Notes: generated by a model not told the origin, from the letters alone. A stretch of DNA of 64,000 bases from CAVVIH01 sp963748295 (GCA_963748295.1 CAVVIH010000005.1:868001-932000), one strand, 5' to 3'. Numbered from the stretch's first letter, positions 30,393-39,155 are shown. A program made the numbers and translations.

Positions 30393-31136
30393 ATGGCCAG
30401 GGACATCCTCTCCGCGCTCGGCCGGCGGGCGCGGGCACGCCGGCTCGAACGCGGCTGGACCCTGCGCGAGATCGCCGAACGATCCGGCGTGTCGCCGCGT
30501 TTCCTCGTCGAACTCGAGTCGGGCCGCGGCAACATCTCCGTCCGGCGGCTGTCCCATGTGGCGCGGGCGCTCGACACCACCGCCGCGGCGCTGCTCGCGG
30601 AAACCGACGGCAGCGGCGAGCCCGTCGTGGCGCTGCTCGGGCTGCGCGGCGCTGGAAAGACGACGATTGGGCGGCGCCTGGCGCGGCGGCTGCGCGTGCC
30701 GTTCGTCGAGCTCGATCGCCGCATCGAGCAGGCGGCCGACCTCAGCCTCGCGGAGCTGTTCTCGCTCCACGGCGAAGATTACTACCGCCGGCTCGAACGC
30801 GACGTGCTCGCGGCGGTGCTCGACGAGCGCCGCGCGATGATCCTGGCGACGGGCGGCGGGCTCGTCACCTCGCCCGAAACGTTTGCGCTGCTGCGCCGCT
30901 CGGCCGTCACCGTCTGGCTGCGCGCCCGTCCCGAAGACCACTGGAACCGGGTCGTCCGGCAGGGCGACCGCCGTCCGATGGCCGATCACCCGCTGGCGAT
31001 GGCCGATCTGCGCAAGCTGCTCGCCCTGCGCGAACCGTTGTACGCGGCAGCCGCGCACACCGTCGACACCGCCGGGCGTTCGCCCGACCCCGTCGTCGAG
31101 GAGATCGCCACCCTGCTGCGGGGACAGGGGCCTTAA
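30393..31136 (+). CDS. boxR: Benzoyl-CoA-responsive regulator BoxR (XRE domain plus shikimate-kinase-like domain)
   Basis: A 247-residue two-domain protein. Residues about 1-70 are an XRE-type helix-turn-helix (RGWTLREIAERSGVSPRFL). The rest is a shikimate kinase fold with P-loop GLRGAGKTT at residues 83-91, FVELDRRIE and ILATGGGLV. This fusion is diagnostic of BoxR/BzdR, where the kinase-like part senses benzoyl-CoA and releases the repressor from DNA. It is transcribed away from the box operon, 1.45 kb from the boxC start, and has a candidate operator just upstream. Its stop is 5 bp from that of the convergent pheA gene. Confidence 0.93.
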   Translation: MARDILSALGRRARARRLERGWTLREIAERSGVSPRFLVELESGRGNISVRRLSHVARALDTTAAALLAETDGSGEPVVALLGLRGAGKTTIGRRLARRLRVPFVELDRRIEQAADLSLAELFSLHGEDYYRRLERDVLAAVLDERRAMILATGGGLVTSPETFALLRRSAVTVWLRARPEDHWNRVVRQGDRRPMADHPLAMADLRKLLALREPLYAAAAHTVDTAGRSPDPVVEEIATLLRGQGP

Positions 31137-31141
31137 GGCCC

Positions 31142-32002
31142 TTAGGATGCCTGTCCCTTTGGGCTGCCAGTCCCCTTCGCGGGACTGTCCCGCTGCACGC
31201 TCTGATATGAGCCGAGCGTGCGCACCCACCGCGCGAATTCCGCGAGGTGGACGATCGCGCGCCCGCAGCGCAAATCGGTCCGACCGGCCGCGAGTTCAGC
31301 AAAGAACACGTACTCCCACGGAAGCCCGCGAGCGGGACGGGACTCGAGCTTCGTCAGATCGATGTCGCGCAGCGCGAACACGCTGAGCGCCTTGAACAGC
31401 GCGCCCGGCGCGTTGTAGAGCGCGAACGCAATCGTCGTCTTGTCGAGGTGCTCGCTCGGCGGCGGTTCGCGCGCGATCAGGATGAAGCGGGTGATGTTGT
31501 CCGCGTAATCCTGGATACCGGGCTGCAGGATGTTGAGACCGAACAGCTCCGCCGCGCGCGCGGAGGCAATGGCCGCCGTGTCGGTCAGCCCGCCGTCCCT
31601 GATCATGCGGGCGCTGCCAGCCGTGTCGTAGGTCGCGACCAGCTCGACGCCCGGCAGCCGCTTCAGGTACTGCTCGCATTGCGCCAGCCCCTGCGGATGC
31701 GAGAACACCCGGCGGATGCCACTCAACGCGACGCCGGGCAGCGCGAGCAGGTTGTGGACGACCGGCAGCTCGGTCTCACCGACGATCGGCAGGTCGTGGT
31801 CGAGGAGCAGGTCGTAATTGCGGTGGATGCTGCCGCCGATCGAGTTCTCGACAGGCAGGATCCCATGCGACACGCGGCCGGCCGCCACCGCCGCGAATAC
31901 CTCCTCGAAGCTCTCGTAGCCGATCGTCTCCGCCTGAGGCCAGTCGCGTATCGCGGCGGCCTCGCTGTAGGCGCCCGCAGCGCCCTGAAAGGCAATTCGC
32001 AT
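31142..32002 (-). CDS. pheA: Prephenate dehydratase
   Basis: Start ATG 32002 behind GAGGG five bases upstream; MRIAFQGAAGAYSEAAA is the classical N-terminus. GILPVENSIGGSIHRNYDLL and DNITRFILIA (the catalytic TRF motif) define the dehydratase domain, followed by an ACT domain with TTIAFALYNAPGALFKALSV and KLESRPARGLPWEYVFF, where phenylalanine binds for feedback inhibition. At 286 residues it is the monofunctional enzyme that turns prephenate into phenylpyruvate. A Phe-rich leader peptide and a terminator hairpin precede it, so transcription is probably controlled by attenuation as well. Confidence 0.95.
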   Translation of the reverse strand: MRIAFQGAAGAYSEAAAIRDWPQAETIGYESFEEVFAAVAAGRVSHGILPVENSIGGSIHRNYDLLLDHDLPIVGETELPVVHNLLALPGVALSGIRRVFSHPQGLAQCEQYLKRLPGVELVATYDTAGSARMIRDGGLTDTAAIASARAAELFGLNILQPGIQDYADNITRFILIAREPPPSEHLDKTTIAFALYNAPGALFKALSVFALRDIDLTKLESRPARGLPWEYVFFAELAAGRTDLRCGRAIVHLAEFARWVRTLGSYQSVQRDSPAKGTGSPKGQAS

Positions 32003-32011
32003 GATGTCCCT

Positions 32012-32051
32012 CAAAAGCAAAACGGCCACTACCCTTGCGGATAGTGGCCGT
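32012..32051 (-). terminator. Terminator hairpin of the pheA attenuator
   Basis: On the minus strand ACGGCCACTA (32042-32051) pairs perfectly with TAGTGGCCGT (32022-32031). Inside, TCC and GGG extend the stem and leave a GCAA tetraloop. TTTTGCTTTTG follows at once, then the pheA ribosome site. The hairpin lies between the leader peptide stop and pheA, which fits an attenuator. Confidence 0.8.
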
Positions 32052-32080
32052 GAACCAAAAACCAGTGATCGCGTCCGGAT

Positions 32081-32155
32081 CTATCCGCCCCGCTCGTCCG
32101 GTCTGACCAGACCGGTCGTAAACGCGAAGAAGTAGAATCGGAAGCCGCGACGCAT
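32081..32155 (-). CDS. pheL: Phe-rich leader peptide upstream of pheA
   Basis: ATG 32155 opens a 24-residue frame whose core is GFRFYFFAF: five Phe and one Tyr codon in nine. It ends at TAG 32081-32083, 30 bases before the terminator hairpin. An 8-bp inverted repeat (CCGGTCTG with CAGACCGG, 32098-32115) overlaps its last third and could be the pause hairpin. In Phe attenuation, ribosome stalling at Phe codons when charged tRNA is scarce prevents the terminator from forming. There is no ribosome site; the -10 hexamer is six bases upstream, so the peptide would be read from a leaderless RNA. Confidence 0.78.
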   Translation of the reverse strand: MRRGFRFYFFAFTTGLVRPDERGG

Positions 32156-32161
32156 GGGCCG

Positions 32162-32190
32162 ACTGTAGAGGATTGCGGCCCGGAGGTCAA
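32162..32190 (-). promoter_or_regulatory. pheL-pheA promoter
   Basis: On the minus strand TTGACC (32185-32190), a 17-bp spacer and TACAGT (32162-32167). Transcription starting seven bases after the hexamer would begin at the A of the leader peptide ATG. The promoter abuts the start of the plus-strand gene at 32193. Confidence 0.7.
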
Positions 32191-32192
32191 AC

Positions 32193-33890
32193 ATGCCCAT
32201 CCGGCGGCTGGCCCTGCTCGTGGTGATCGGCTGCAGCGCGTGGCTGACCTGCCGTCCACTGGCGCAGGACGCGCGAGCAAGGCCGCCCAGGCGAAGTGGC
32301 GGACGCATCGTCGGATACGTGACCGCCGCTGACACGGGCCGGCCGATCATGCGCGCACAGGTTGCGCTCATCCGGATCAGCGAAACGCGTCCGTCCAGCT
32401 TTGCTTTCACCAACGATACCGGGCTGTACTCGTTCGAGCAGGTTGCAGAAGGACGCTACACCTTCGTCGCCTACAAGCCGGGCCTCTACCTCGAAACTTT
32501 TTACGGACGTACCGCACCCGAAACGCCGCCGAAAGTCGTGACGATCACCGCCGGAAGCGAAACACGCATCGACATCGTCCTTCCAAGGGCCGGCGCGATT
32601 TCCGGGCGCATCTTCGACGAGACCGGTGAACCGCTTCCATATGCGACCGTGGTGCTCGGTCGACCTCCAGGAACCCTGGCGCCATCAGACCGCCAGACCA
32701 ACACTCCGCCGCTGATCGTCTCGACGGTCTCGAGCACGTCCGGCTTCAGTCGCGTCATCACTCAACCCGGCGCGATGACCAACGACCGCGGGGAGTTTCG
32801 GCTGTTCGGACTGGCGCCGGGAGAATACATGCTGTACGCAAACCCTCAGATGTTACAGGGCGACAGGCGGCGCCACGCACCCGTCTATTACCCGGGAGTC
32901 GTCGACGCAGCTGCAGCCGAACGGATCCGGATTCTGCCCGGTCAGGAGATCGTGAATCTGGATTTCACGATGCGGGTGACGCCGAGGGTCACGGTGACCG
33001 GGATCGCGCTCACGCCGGAAGGAGATCCGATCCGCGGTGGCACGCTCGCGCTTCACGGAACAATCCTCGACGGCTCCATCCTGGAGCAGATCGGGTCGAT
33101 CAAAGCGGACGGCAGCTTCAGTTTCGAGAGTCTGCCAGGACAATACGTGTTGCGTGCTCGCTACGCGAACCTTGCGGCAGGATCGGAAGATCGATACGCG
33201 GCAAGCCTCTCGCTCGCGCACCCGCTCGTCGTCGGCAGCGAAGACATTTCGGGTCTCGTATTGAGGCTCACCCGTGGTGCGAGCCTGACCGGCCAGTTCG
33301 TTTTCGAGGGATCCACTCGGCCCGCAGGCGCGTCCCGGTTCTCCGTGCGAGTGCCGTCCGGCGGGCCAGGCGAAGTCGTGCTCGGCAACCGTAACGACGA
33401 TGGAACGTTCACCCTTCGCGGCATCGAATCCGGTCCACGGCGAGTGTCAGCGTCGGGAGCGCCTGGGTGGATGCTGAAAGGAATCTACCTGAACGGCCGT
33501 GACCTGTCCGATCAGCTTGTGGATTTCATGGATGACACGACGATCGGCGGGGTTACCGTCGTTTTCACCGATGTGCTGACCCGCCTGCATCTCGCCGTCC
33601 AATACGCATCGTCCGAACACTCGTCGATCGTTGTCGTCTTCCCGGAAGATTCCTCTCTCGCGAACGACCGGCGCATCGCAGTCCGCGCCGCGTCGGCTGC
33701 ACCTCTGACGATTGAAGGACTGCCCAAAGGTGAGTACCTGGCGGTTGCCATTTCGGACGTGGCGCTCGGCGCGCTCGAACGCCCCGACGCGAAGATTCTG
33801 GACCGGCTGCGGCCGGTCGCGCAAAAATTCGAAATCACGGACGGAGCCGCAGTCTCGGTGACCCTCCGCGCAATGCCGCTTCCGCGCTAG
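32193..33890 (+). CDS. Secreted carboxypeptidase-regulatory-like (CNA-B-type) beta-sandwich protein
   Basis: GGAGGT lies five bases before ATG 32193. A signal peptide (RRLALLVVIGCSAWLTC) is followed by repeated beta-sandwich domains: GGRIVGYVTAADTGRPIMRAQV, GAISGRIFDETGEPLPYATV, TVTGIALTPEGDPIRGGTL and ASLTGQFVFEGSTRP, each with the G-x-V-x-D/T-x-G-x-P pattern and a YSFEQVAEGRYTFVA or FRLFGLAPGEYML strand pair. The 565-residue protein has no enzymatic motif. Such proteins are abundant in Acidobacteriota, at the surface or in the periplasm, and their role is not known. It may bind glycans or act as a scaffold. Confidence 0.8.
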   Translation: MPIRRLALLVVIGCSAWLTCRPLAQDARARPPRRSGGRIVGYVTAADTGRPIMRAQVALIRISETRPSSFAFTNDTGLYSFEQVAEGRYTFVAYKPGLYLETFYGRTAPETPPKVVTITAGSETRIDIVLPRAGAISGRIFDETGEPLPYATVVLGRPPGTLAPSDRQTNTPPLIVSTVSSTSGFSRVITQPGAMTNDRGEFRLFGLAPGEYMLYANPQMLQGDRRRHAPVYYPGVVDAAAAERIRILPGQEIVNLDFTMRVTPRVTVTGIALTPEGDPIRGGTLALHGTILDGSILEQIGSIKADGSFSFESLPGQYVLRARYANLAAGSEDRYAASLSLAHPLVVGSEDISGLVLRLTRGASLTGQFVFEGSTRPAGASRFSVRVPSGGPGEVVLGNRNDDGTFTLRGIESGPRRVSASGAPGWMLKGIYLNGRDLSDQLVDFMDDTTIGGVTVVFTDVLTRLHLAVQYASSEHSSIVVVFPEDSSLANDRRIAVRAASAAPLTIEGLPKGEYLAVAISDVALGALERPDAKILDRLRPVAQKFEITDGAAVSVTLRAMPLPR

Positions 33891-33893
33891 CCG

Positions 33894-34595
33894 TTACTCC
33901 GCCGTCTCCCCCGGCTTCAACACCAGCACGTCGATCCCGTGCGCCTCGACCAGCTGCTTGAGCCTGTCCGGCGTCCCGGTCAGCACCGGGAAGGTGCCGT
34001 AGTGCATCGGCACGACCTGCCGCACGCCGAGCATGCGCGCGGCGCGCGCGGCGGCGTCCGGCCCCATCGTGTAGTGATCGCCGATCGGAAGAAACGCGAT
34101 CTCCGGCGCGTGCATCTCCTGGATCAGCCGCATGTCACCGAAGAGAGCCGTGTCGCCGGCGAAGTAGAACGACTTGCCGTTCTCCATCCGCACCACGAAT
34201 CCGGCGGGGTTGCCCAGATACACGATCTCGTCTCCATCGTCCGCGCTGCTCGAGTGGACGGCGTACGTCATCGTGACCTGCAGGCCGGCGACGGAAACCG
34301 TGCCGCCGATGCCCATGCCTTGAACGTTCTGCAGGCCCTTGCGCTGGAGCCAGATCGACAGCTCGTGGATCGCCAGAATCGGCGCTTTCGTGGAACGGGA
34401 CACCGCGACGACGTCGCCGGTGTGATCGGAATGTCCGTGCGTGACGAGAATCAGGTCGGCGCGGTCGATGCGTTTGCGATCGGGCGGGCACATCGGATTG
34501 CCGTCCAGCCAGGGATCCGTGACGATGCGCTTGCCGCCAGGCGTGGTGATGATGAACGTGGCGTGCCCAAGCCACGTGATGGAGAGCGAAGCCAT
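33894..34595 (-). CDS. UPF0173-type metal-dependent hydrolase (metallo-beta-lactamase fold)
   Basis: A 233-residue protein with LVTHGHSDHTGD (HxHxDH metal site), ITWLGHATFIITTPGGKRIVTDPWLDGNP, FYFAGDTALFGDM and VVPMHYGTFPVL, the full motif set of the UPF0173/YtkL-type hydrolases. Substrate is unknown for the family. On the minus strand TATAAT (34602-34607) lies exactly six bases before the ATG, and no Shine-Dalgarno sequence is seen, so a leaderless transcript is likely. It is divergent from lipA and ends 3 bp after the convergent upstream plus-strand gene. Confidence 0.88.
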   Translation of the reverse strand: MASLSITWLGHATFIITTPGGKRIVTDPWLDGNPMCPPDRKRIDRADLILVTHGHSDHTGDVVAVSRSTKAPILAIHELSIWLQRKGLQNVQGMGIGGTVSVAGLQVTMTYAVHSSSADDGDEIVYLGNPAGFVVRMENGKSFYFAGDTALFGDMRLIQEMHAPEIAFLPIGDHYTMGPDAAARAARMLGVRQVVPMHYGTFPVLTGTPDRLKQLVEAHGIDVLVLKPGETAE

Positions 34596-34601
34596 CCGAC
34601 C

Positions 34602-34670
34602 ATTATATGAGGCCTATAAAAGGCGCCCGCGGCCAGCGCGAGCTCGTGGGGGGGCCCCCGAGCTTATAAT
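34602..34670. promoter_or_regulatory. Back-to-back -10 hexamers between the hydrolase gene and lipA
   Basis: TATAAT occurs on the minus strand at 34602-34607, six bases from the hydrolase ATG (34595), and on the plus strand at 34665-34670, seven bases from the lipA GTG (34678). Between them is a hairpin-forming stretch: AGCTCG (34641-34646) against CGAGCT with G and C runs inside. No convincing -35 hexamer was found for either. Confidence 0.6.
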
Positions 34671-34677
34671 CAAGATA

Positions 34678-35610
34678 GTGACCGCCGTCCCCCTCAACTT
34701 CATCCGCGGCAGAAAGAAACGCACGGACGCGGCGCCCCGGGTCCCGAAACCCGAGTGGCTGAAGGTCCGTGCACCTGGCTCGGAGAACTATCATCGCCTG
34801 AAGGGGCTGATGCGGACGCTCGGCCTGCACACCGTCTGCGAAGAAGCCAACTGCCCCAACATCGGCGAGTGCTGGCATCACGGCACGGCGACGTTCATGA
34901 TCCTCGGCGACACCTGCACGCGCTCGTGCGGCTACTGCAACGTGATCCATGGCGCGCCGAAACCGCCGGATCAGCAGGAGCCGGCGAATGTCGCGAGCGC
35001 CATTCACACCCTCGGCCTCGACTACGTCGTCATCACTTCGGTCGATCGCGACGATCTGCCAGACTGCGGCGCATCGCACTTCGCCACCACGATTCGAGAG
35101 ACGCGGGCGCGGCGGCCCGAGTGCCGCGTCGAGGTGCTGATCCCCGACTTCAAGGGAGACGAAGCGGCGCTGCGGACGGTGCTCGATGCCAGGCCGGACA
35201 TCCTGAACCACAACATCGAAACCGTTTCGCGCCTGTACCGGACGGCGCGCCCGGGCGGCCGGTATCAGCGTGCGCTCGAACTGCTGGATCGCGCGCGCAC
35301 GCATGCGCCTGATATTCCGACCAAATCCGGGCTGATGGTGGGGCTCGGCGAAGAGTGGGACGAGCTCCTCACCACGCTGAGCGATCTGCGATCGGCCGGC
35401 TGTCAGGTCGTCACCATCGGCCAGTATCTGCGGCCTTCGCCGGCGAACCTTCCCATGGTGCGGTACTACACGCCGGCCGAATTCGCGGAGCTGAAGCGGC
35501 TGGCGCTGGCGATGGGATTCGGCCACGTCGAGTCCGGACCGCTCGTGCGCAGCTCGTATCATGCCCACGAACAGACCGAATCGCTCGAGCGTGCCGCGGC
35601 GCAGCGCTGA
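34678..35610 (+). CDS. lipA: Lipoyl synthase
   Basis: Start is GTG 34678; the open frame reaches further upstream but the homologous part begins here. The 310-residue radical SAM enzyme has both clusters: the auxiliary cluster cysteines in CEEANCPNIGEC and the SAM cluster CTRSCGYC, then DYVVITSVDRDDLPD and TVSRLYRTARPGGRY. It inserts sulfur into octanoyl groups on the E2 subunit of pyruvate dehydrogenase. The aceE-aceF-lpd genes lie 0.7-6 kb downstream on the other strand. TATAAT (34665-34670) lies seven bases before the GTG, and there is no ribosome site. Confidence 0.93.
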   Translation: MTAVPLNFIRGRKKRTDAAPRVPKPEWLKVRAPGSENYHRLKGLMRTLGLHTVCEEANCPNIGECWHHGTATFMILGDTCTRSCGYCNVIHGAPKPPDQQEPANVASAIHTLGLDYVVITSVDRDDLPDCGASHFATTIRETRARRPECRVEVLIPDFKGDEAALRTVLDARPDILNHNIETVSRLYRTARPGGRYQRALELLDRARTHAPDIPTKSGLMVGLGEEWDELLTTLSDLRSAGCQVVTIGQYLRPSPANLPMVRYYTPAEFAELKRLALAMGFGHVESGPLVRSSYHAHEQTESLERAAAQR

Positions 35611-36298
35611 ATCCGCGGCGCCGCCCGCGCTTCGTTCCGTCCACTCGCAAATCGTCGCCTGCACGCGCTGCGAGCGGCTGCGGACCTACTGCCTGCAGAT
35701 CGCCACGGTCAAGAAAGCCGCACATCGCCACGATCTCTACTGGGCGAAGCCGGTCCCCGGCTTTGGCGATGCCGATGCGCGCGTGCTGGTCCTCGGCCTC
35801 GCTCCCGCCGCGCACGGCGCCAATCGCACCGGCCGCGTCTTCACCGGGGACGGGTCCGGCGATTTCCTGATGCGCGCGATGCACGCGGTGGGGTTTGCGA
35901 ATATCCCGACGTCACAGCGGGCGGACGATGGACTGATGCTGCGCGATGCCTACATCGCCGCGGCGGTGCGGTGCGCACCGCCGGACAACAAGCCGACGCC
36001 CGCGGAGATCGCCGCCTGCCATCCACATCTCCTCGCGGAAGTCGCCGCGCTTCCGAAGCTGCAGGTGATCGTCTGCCTCGGCCGGATCGGATTCGAGGCC
36101 GCATGGCGGCTGCTCGAGTCGAAGGGCATCCGGATGCGGCCGAGAGCGCCGTTCGGGCATGGCCTCGCATATCGACCGGCTGAGGGTCCGACCGTGATCG
36201 CGTCCTACCACCCCAGCCGTCAGAACACGAACACCGGCAAGCTCACACCCGCCATGCTGAAGGACGTCTTCGACCTGGCGCGGCGTTCGCTGCGCTGA
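35561..36298 (+). CDS. Family 5-like uracil-DNA glycosylase
   Basis: ATG 35561 lies inside lipA, 50 bp before its stop; GTG 35591 is an alternative. The 245-residue protein has the 4Fe-4S cysteines starting with VACTRCERL, motif A VLGLAPAAHGANRTGRVFTGDGS (quoted from about residue 77) and motif B SYHPSRQNTNTGK, which identify the UDGb type of thermophile and actinobacterial relatives. It would remove uracil or deaminated purines from DNA. In motif A the usual catalytic Asp is absent from this family, as here. The overlap with lipA suggests co-transcription. Confidence 0.88.
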   Translation: MPTNRPNRSSVPRRSAESAAPPALRSVHSQIVACTRCERLRTYCLQIATVKKAAHRHDLYWAKPVPGFGDADARVLVLGLAPAAHGANRTGRVFTGDGSGDFLMRAMHAVGFANIPTSQRADDGLMLRDAYIAAAVRCAPPDNKPTPAEIAACHPHLLAEVAALPKLQVIVCLGRIGFEAAWRLLESKGIRMRPRAPFGHGLAYRPAEGPTVIASYHPSRQNTNTGKLTPAMLKDVFDLARRSLR

Positions 36299-36306
36299 GA
36301 GGGCCG

Positions 36307-37737
36307 CTACTTTCGCTTCGGCTTGAAGACGTGCGTGGCCTGGCCGAAGAACACCTCGGCCGATTCCATCAGCGTCTCGGACAGCGTCGGGTGGGGGTGG
36401 ATGGTCAGCTTCACGTCTGTCGCATTCGCTCCCATTTCCACCGCGAGCACGCCTTCGGAGATCAACTCGCCGGCGCCCGGGCCGACGATCCCGACGCCCA
36501 GCACGCGCTCGGTCTTCGGATCGATCACCAGCTTCGTCATGCCGTCGGTGCGATCCAGGGTAATCGCCCGGCCCGACGCGCCCCATGGGAAGCGGGTGAC
36601 GGTCACCGCCCGCTTCTCTCTTTCCGCGTCCGCTTCCGTGAGCCCGCACCACGCGAGTTCGGGGTCGGTGAAAACGACTGCAGGAATGGCCAGCGGCTCG
36701 AACGCCACTCGCTCGCCGAGTATCGCCTCGACCGCGACCCGCGCCTCGTGCGAGGCCTTGTGCGCGAGCATCGGCTCGCCGACGACGTCGCCGATCGCGT
36801 AAATCGTCGGCTCCGCCGTTCGCCGCGCCGGATCGACGTCGATGAACCCGCGCTGGTTGACCTTGACGCCGGTCTTGTCGAGGCCCGGCACCGCCGAATT
36901 CGGCTTGCGGCCGACCGAGACCAGCACGCGATCGAACGTGCGCTCTTTCGGCATGCCCTCCGGCAGCTGCCCTTCGAACGTGACCGACAGCCCCGACTTG
37001 CCTTCCTTCACGCTCACGACTTTGGTGTTCAGCAGGACCGCCTCGCACATCGACTCGACCCGGCGCGCGAGGATGTTGACGAGGTCGCGGTCGGCGCCCG
37101 GCAGCAGCCCGCCCGTCATCTCGACGACGGTGACCTTCGAGCCGAGCGCGGCGTAAACGGTGCCGAGCTCGAGCCCGATGTAGCCGCCGCCGACGACGAG
37201 CAGCGATTTGGGGACATCCGGCAGATCGAGCGCGGCGGTGGAATCCATCACGCGCGGGCTGTCGATCGAAAGGCCCGGAACCGTTGCCGGACGGGAACCG
37301 GTGGCCACGATCGCATGCTCGAAGCCGAGCGTCTCCGCAGACTTCTGCCCTTCACGGGTAATCTTCAGCGTTCGCGGATCGGTGAACTCCGCCAGCCCCT
37401 GGATGTAGTTGATCTTGCGCAGCCGGCCGACCTGGCCGACGCCGCCGGTCAACTGCGCGACGACCTTGTCCTTGAAGGCGCGCACCTTGTCGATGTCGAT
37501 CTTCGGCTGGCCGAAGCTCACGCCCCAAGACTCGGCGTGTTTCGCTTCGTTGAGCACGTCGGCGACGTGCAACAGCGCCTTCGACGGGATGCACCCGCGG
37601 TAGAGACAGACCCCGCCGGGGTTGGGAGCGGGATCGATGAGCGAAACCTGCAGGCCGCGATCGGCCGCGTAGAACGCGGCGGCGTAGCCGCCCGGGCCGG
37701 CGCCGACGACGGCCAGCTGTGTCTGCAGCGAAGCCAT
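36307..37737 (-). CDS. lpdA: Dihydrolipoyl dehydrogenase (E3)
   Basis: A 476-residue flavoprotein with FAD motif AVVGAGPGGYAAAFYAADRG, the redox-active disulfide in GGVCLYRGCIPSK (usual G-T-C-L-N-x-G-C-I-P-S-K), NAD domain VVGGGYIGLELGTVYAALGS, FAD motif YAIGDVVGEPMLAHKA and the C-terminal LTIHPHPTLSETLMESAE with the catalytic His-Glu. It reoxidises lipoamide on E2. It follows aceF after 3 bp in the minus-strand aceE-aceF-lpd operon. The change of Thr-Cys-Leu-Asn to Val-Cys-Leu-Tyr-Arg is within the range of the family. Confidence 0.93.
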   Translation of the reverse strand: MASLQTQLAVVGAGPGGYAAAFYAADRGLQVSLIDPAPNPGGVCLYRGCIPSKALLHVADVLNEAKHAESWGVSFGQPKIDIDKVRAFKDKVVAQLTGGVGQVGRLRKINYIQGLAEFTDPRTLKITREGQKSAETLGFEHAIVATGSRPATVPGLSIDSPRVMDSTAALDLPDVPKSLLVVGGGYIGLELGTVYAALGSKVTVVEMTGGLLPGADRDLVNILARRVESMCEAVLLNTKVVSVKEGKSGLSVTFEGQLPEGMPKERTFDRVLVSVGRKPNSAVPGLDKTGVKVNQRGFIDVDPARRTAEPTIYAIGDVVGEPMLAHKASHEARVAVEAILGERVAFEPLAIPAVVFTDPELAWCGLTEADAEREKRAVTVTRFPWGASGRAITLDRTDGMTKLVIDPKTERVLGVGIVGPGAGELISEGVLAVEMGANATDVKLTIHPHPTLSETLMESAEVFFGQATHVFKPKRK

Positions 37738-37740
37738 GCG

Positions 37741-39147
37741 TCAGAGCGCCAGGACCAGAGGCTGTTCGAACGCCTCGGCCATCCATCGGAGCGCCCGGGC
37801 CGCATCCGCGCCGTCGATCACTCGATGATCGTAGGAGAGTGAGAGCGGCAGCATCATCCTCGGCTCGAATGCCTGGCCGTTCCACACCGGCTCGTGCGTG
37901 CCGCGCGAAATACCGAGAATCGCCACCTCGGGCCAATTCACGATCGGCGTGAACATCGTGCCGCCGATGCCGCCGAGGTTCGTGATCGTGCAGCCACCGC
38001 CCTGCATCTCGTCGAGCGAGAGCTTGCCGGCACGCGCCTTCTCCGAAAGTTTCGCCAGCTCCACCGACAGCTCGACGATGCCCTTGCGATCCACGTCGCG
38101 GATGACTGGAACGAGCAGGCCGCGATCGGTATCGACGGCGACGCCGACGTTGACGAACTTCTTGTAGACGATCTCGGTGCGCGCGAGATCGACGGATGAA
38201 TTGAGCTGCGGAAACCGCTTCATCGCGCCGGCGACGATCTTCAATGCGATTGCCGTCATCGTCAGCTTGCCGCCGGCCTTCTCGGCCTGCGGGCCGTACT
38301 GCTTCCGGAGCGCTTCGAGCGCGGTGATATCCGCCTTGTCGTGCTGGGTGACGTGCGGGATGGTGTTCCACGCATGGCTCAGATGTTCCGCCGTCTTCCG
38401 GCGGATGTTGCTCATCGGCTTTCGCTCGACCTCGCCCCACTTGTTGAAATCCGGCAGCGCCGCCGGCGCGGCGGCGCCGCCGCCAGCCATCGCGGCCCGC
38501 ACGAATGCCTGCACGTCTTCCGGCACGATCCGGCCGTCCTGGCCGGTGCCGGTCACCCGGCGGATATCGACACCGAGCTCGCGCGCCAGGCGTCGAACCG
38601 AAGGGGCGGCGGCCGCCGGAGTCCCTTCGCGTTCGGCTTCCGGCGCGGGTGGCGGCGGCTGCTGCACCGGCGGCGTGGCCGTGCGCGCGCCGCGGCTGAT
38701 CTCGACGACTTCGCCCCGCGGCTTCTGACGCGCGGACACTTCGCGGTCAGCCGGCGCCTGTTCCGGCTCCGGCTTCTTCTCGCCCGCCGTCGCCTTCTGC
38801 GTGAGCCCGCCTTCCACCGCGGCGTCGGTCGACTGCGGCTTCGGCCGGTCGTCGGTCTGCGCGTCGGCCTTGCGGTCGGCGCTCTTCGGCGACTTTTCTT
38901 CCGCGCCGCCGCCATCTTCGACCGTCAGCACCACCTGGCCGACTTTGACGCGCTCACCCTGCTTGACCTTGATGTCTTTGACGGTGCCGCTGACGCTCGA
39001 CGGCACCTCGATGGTCGCCTTGTCGGTTTCCAGCTCGAGGACCGGCTGATCCTTGGCGAGCGTGTCGCCGCTCGATACCAGCAGGCGGACGACATCGCCG
39101 GCGGTGACGTTTTCCCCCAGTTCGGGAATCTTGAACTCTGTCGGCAT
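37741..39147 (-). CDS. aceF: Dihydrolipoamide acetyltransferase (E2 of pyruvate dehydrogenase)
   Basis: ATG 39147, 8 bp after the aceE stop. The 468-residue protein has one N-terminal lipoyl domain (lipoyl Lys43 in ELETDKATIEVPSS), a long Pro/Ala/Glu-rich linker, a peripheral-subunit-binding domain (SVRRLARELGVDIRRVTGTG) and the catalytic core ending SLSYDHRVIDGADAARAL with the catalytic His and Asp of HRxxDG. It moves acetyl groups from E1 to CoA. A single lipoyl domain with an aceE-type E1 is common in Acidobacteriota-like genomes. The lipoyl group would be made by the nearby lipA product. Confidence 0.93.
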   Translation of the reverse strand: MPTEFKIPELGENVTAGDVVRLLVSSGDTLAKDQPVLELETDKATIEVPSSVSGTVKDIKVKQGERVKVGQVVLTVEDGGGAEEKSPKSADRKADAQTDDRPKPQSTDAAVEGGLTQKATAGEKKPEPEQAPADREVSARQKPRGEVVEISRGARTATPPVQQPPPPAPEAEREGTPAAAAPSVRRLARELGVDIRRVTGTGQDGRIVPEDVQAFVRAAMAGGGAAAPAALPDFNKWGEVERKPMSNIRRKTAEHLSHAWNTIPHVTQHDKADITALEALRKQYGPQAEKAGGKLTMTAIALKIVAGAMKRFPQLNSSVDLARTEIVYKKFVNVGVAVDTDRGLLVPVIRDVDRKGIVELSVELAKLSEKARAGKLSLDEMQGGGCTITNLGGIGGTMFTPIVNWPEVAILGISRGTHEPVWNGQAFEPRMMLPLSLSYDHRVIDGADAARALRWMAEAFEQPLVLAL

Positions 39148-39155
39148 GACGACGG

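Noticed and set aside
34441..34677. Upstream extension of lipA
   Set aside because: It overlaps the divergent hydrolase gene and both -10 hexamers, and homologous sequence begins only after 34678.
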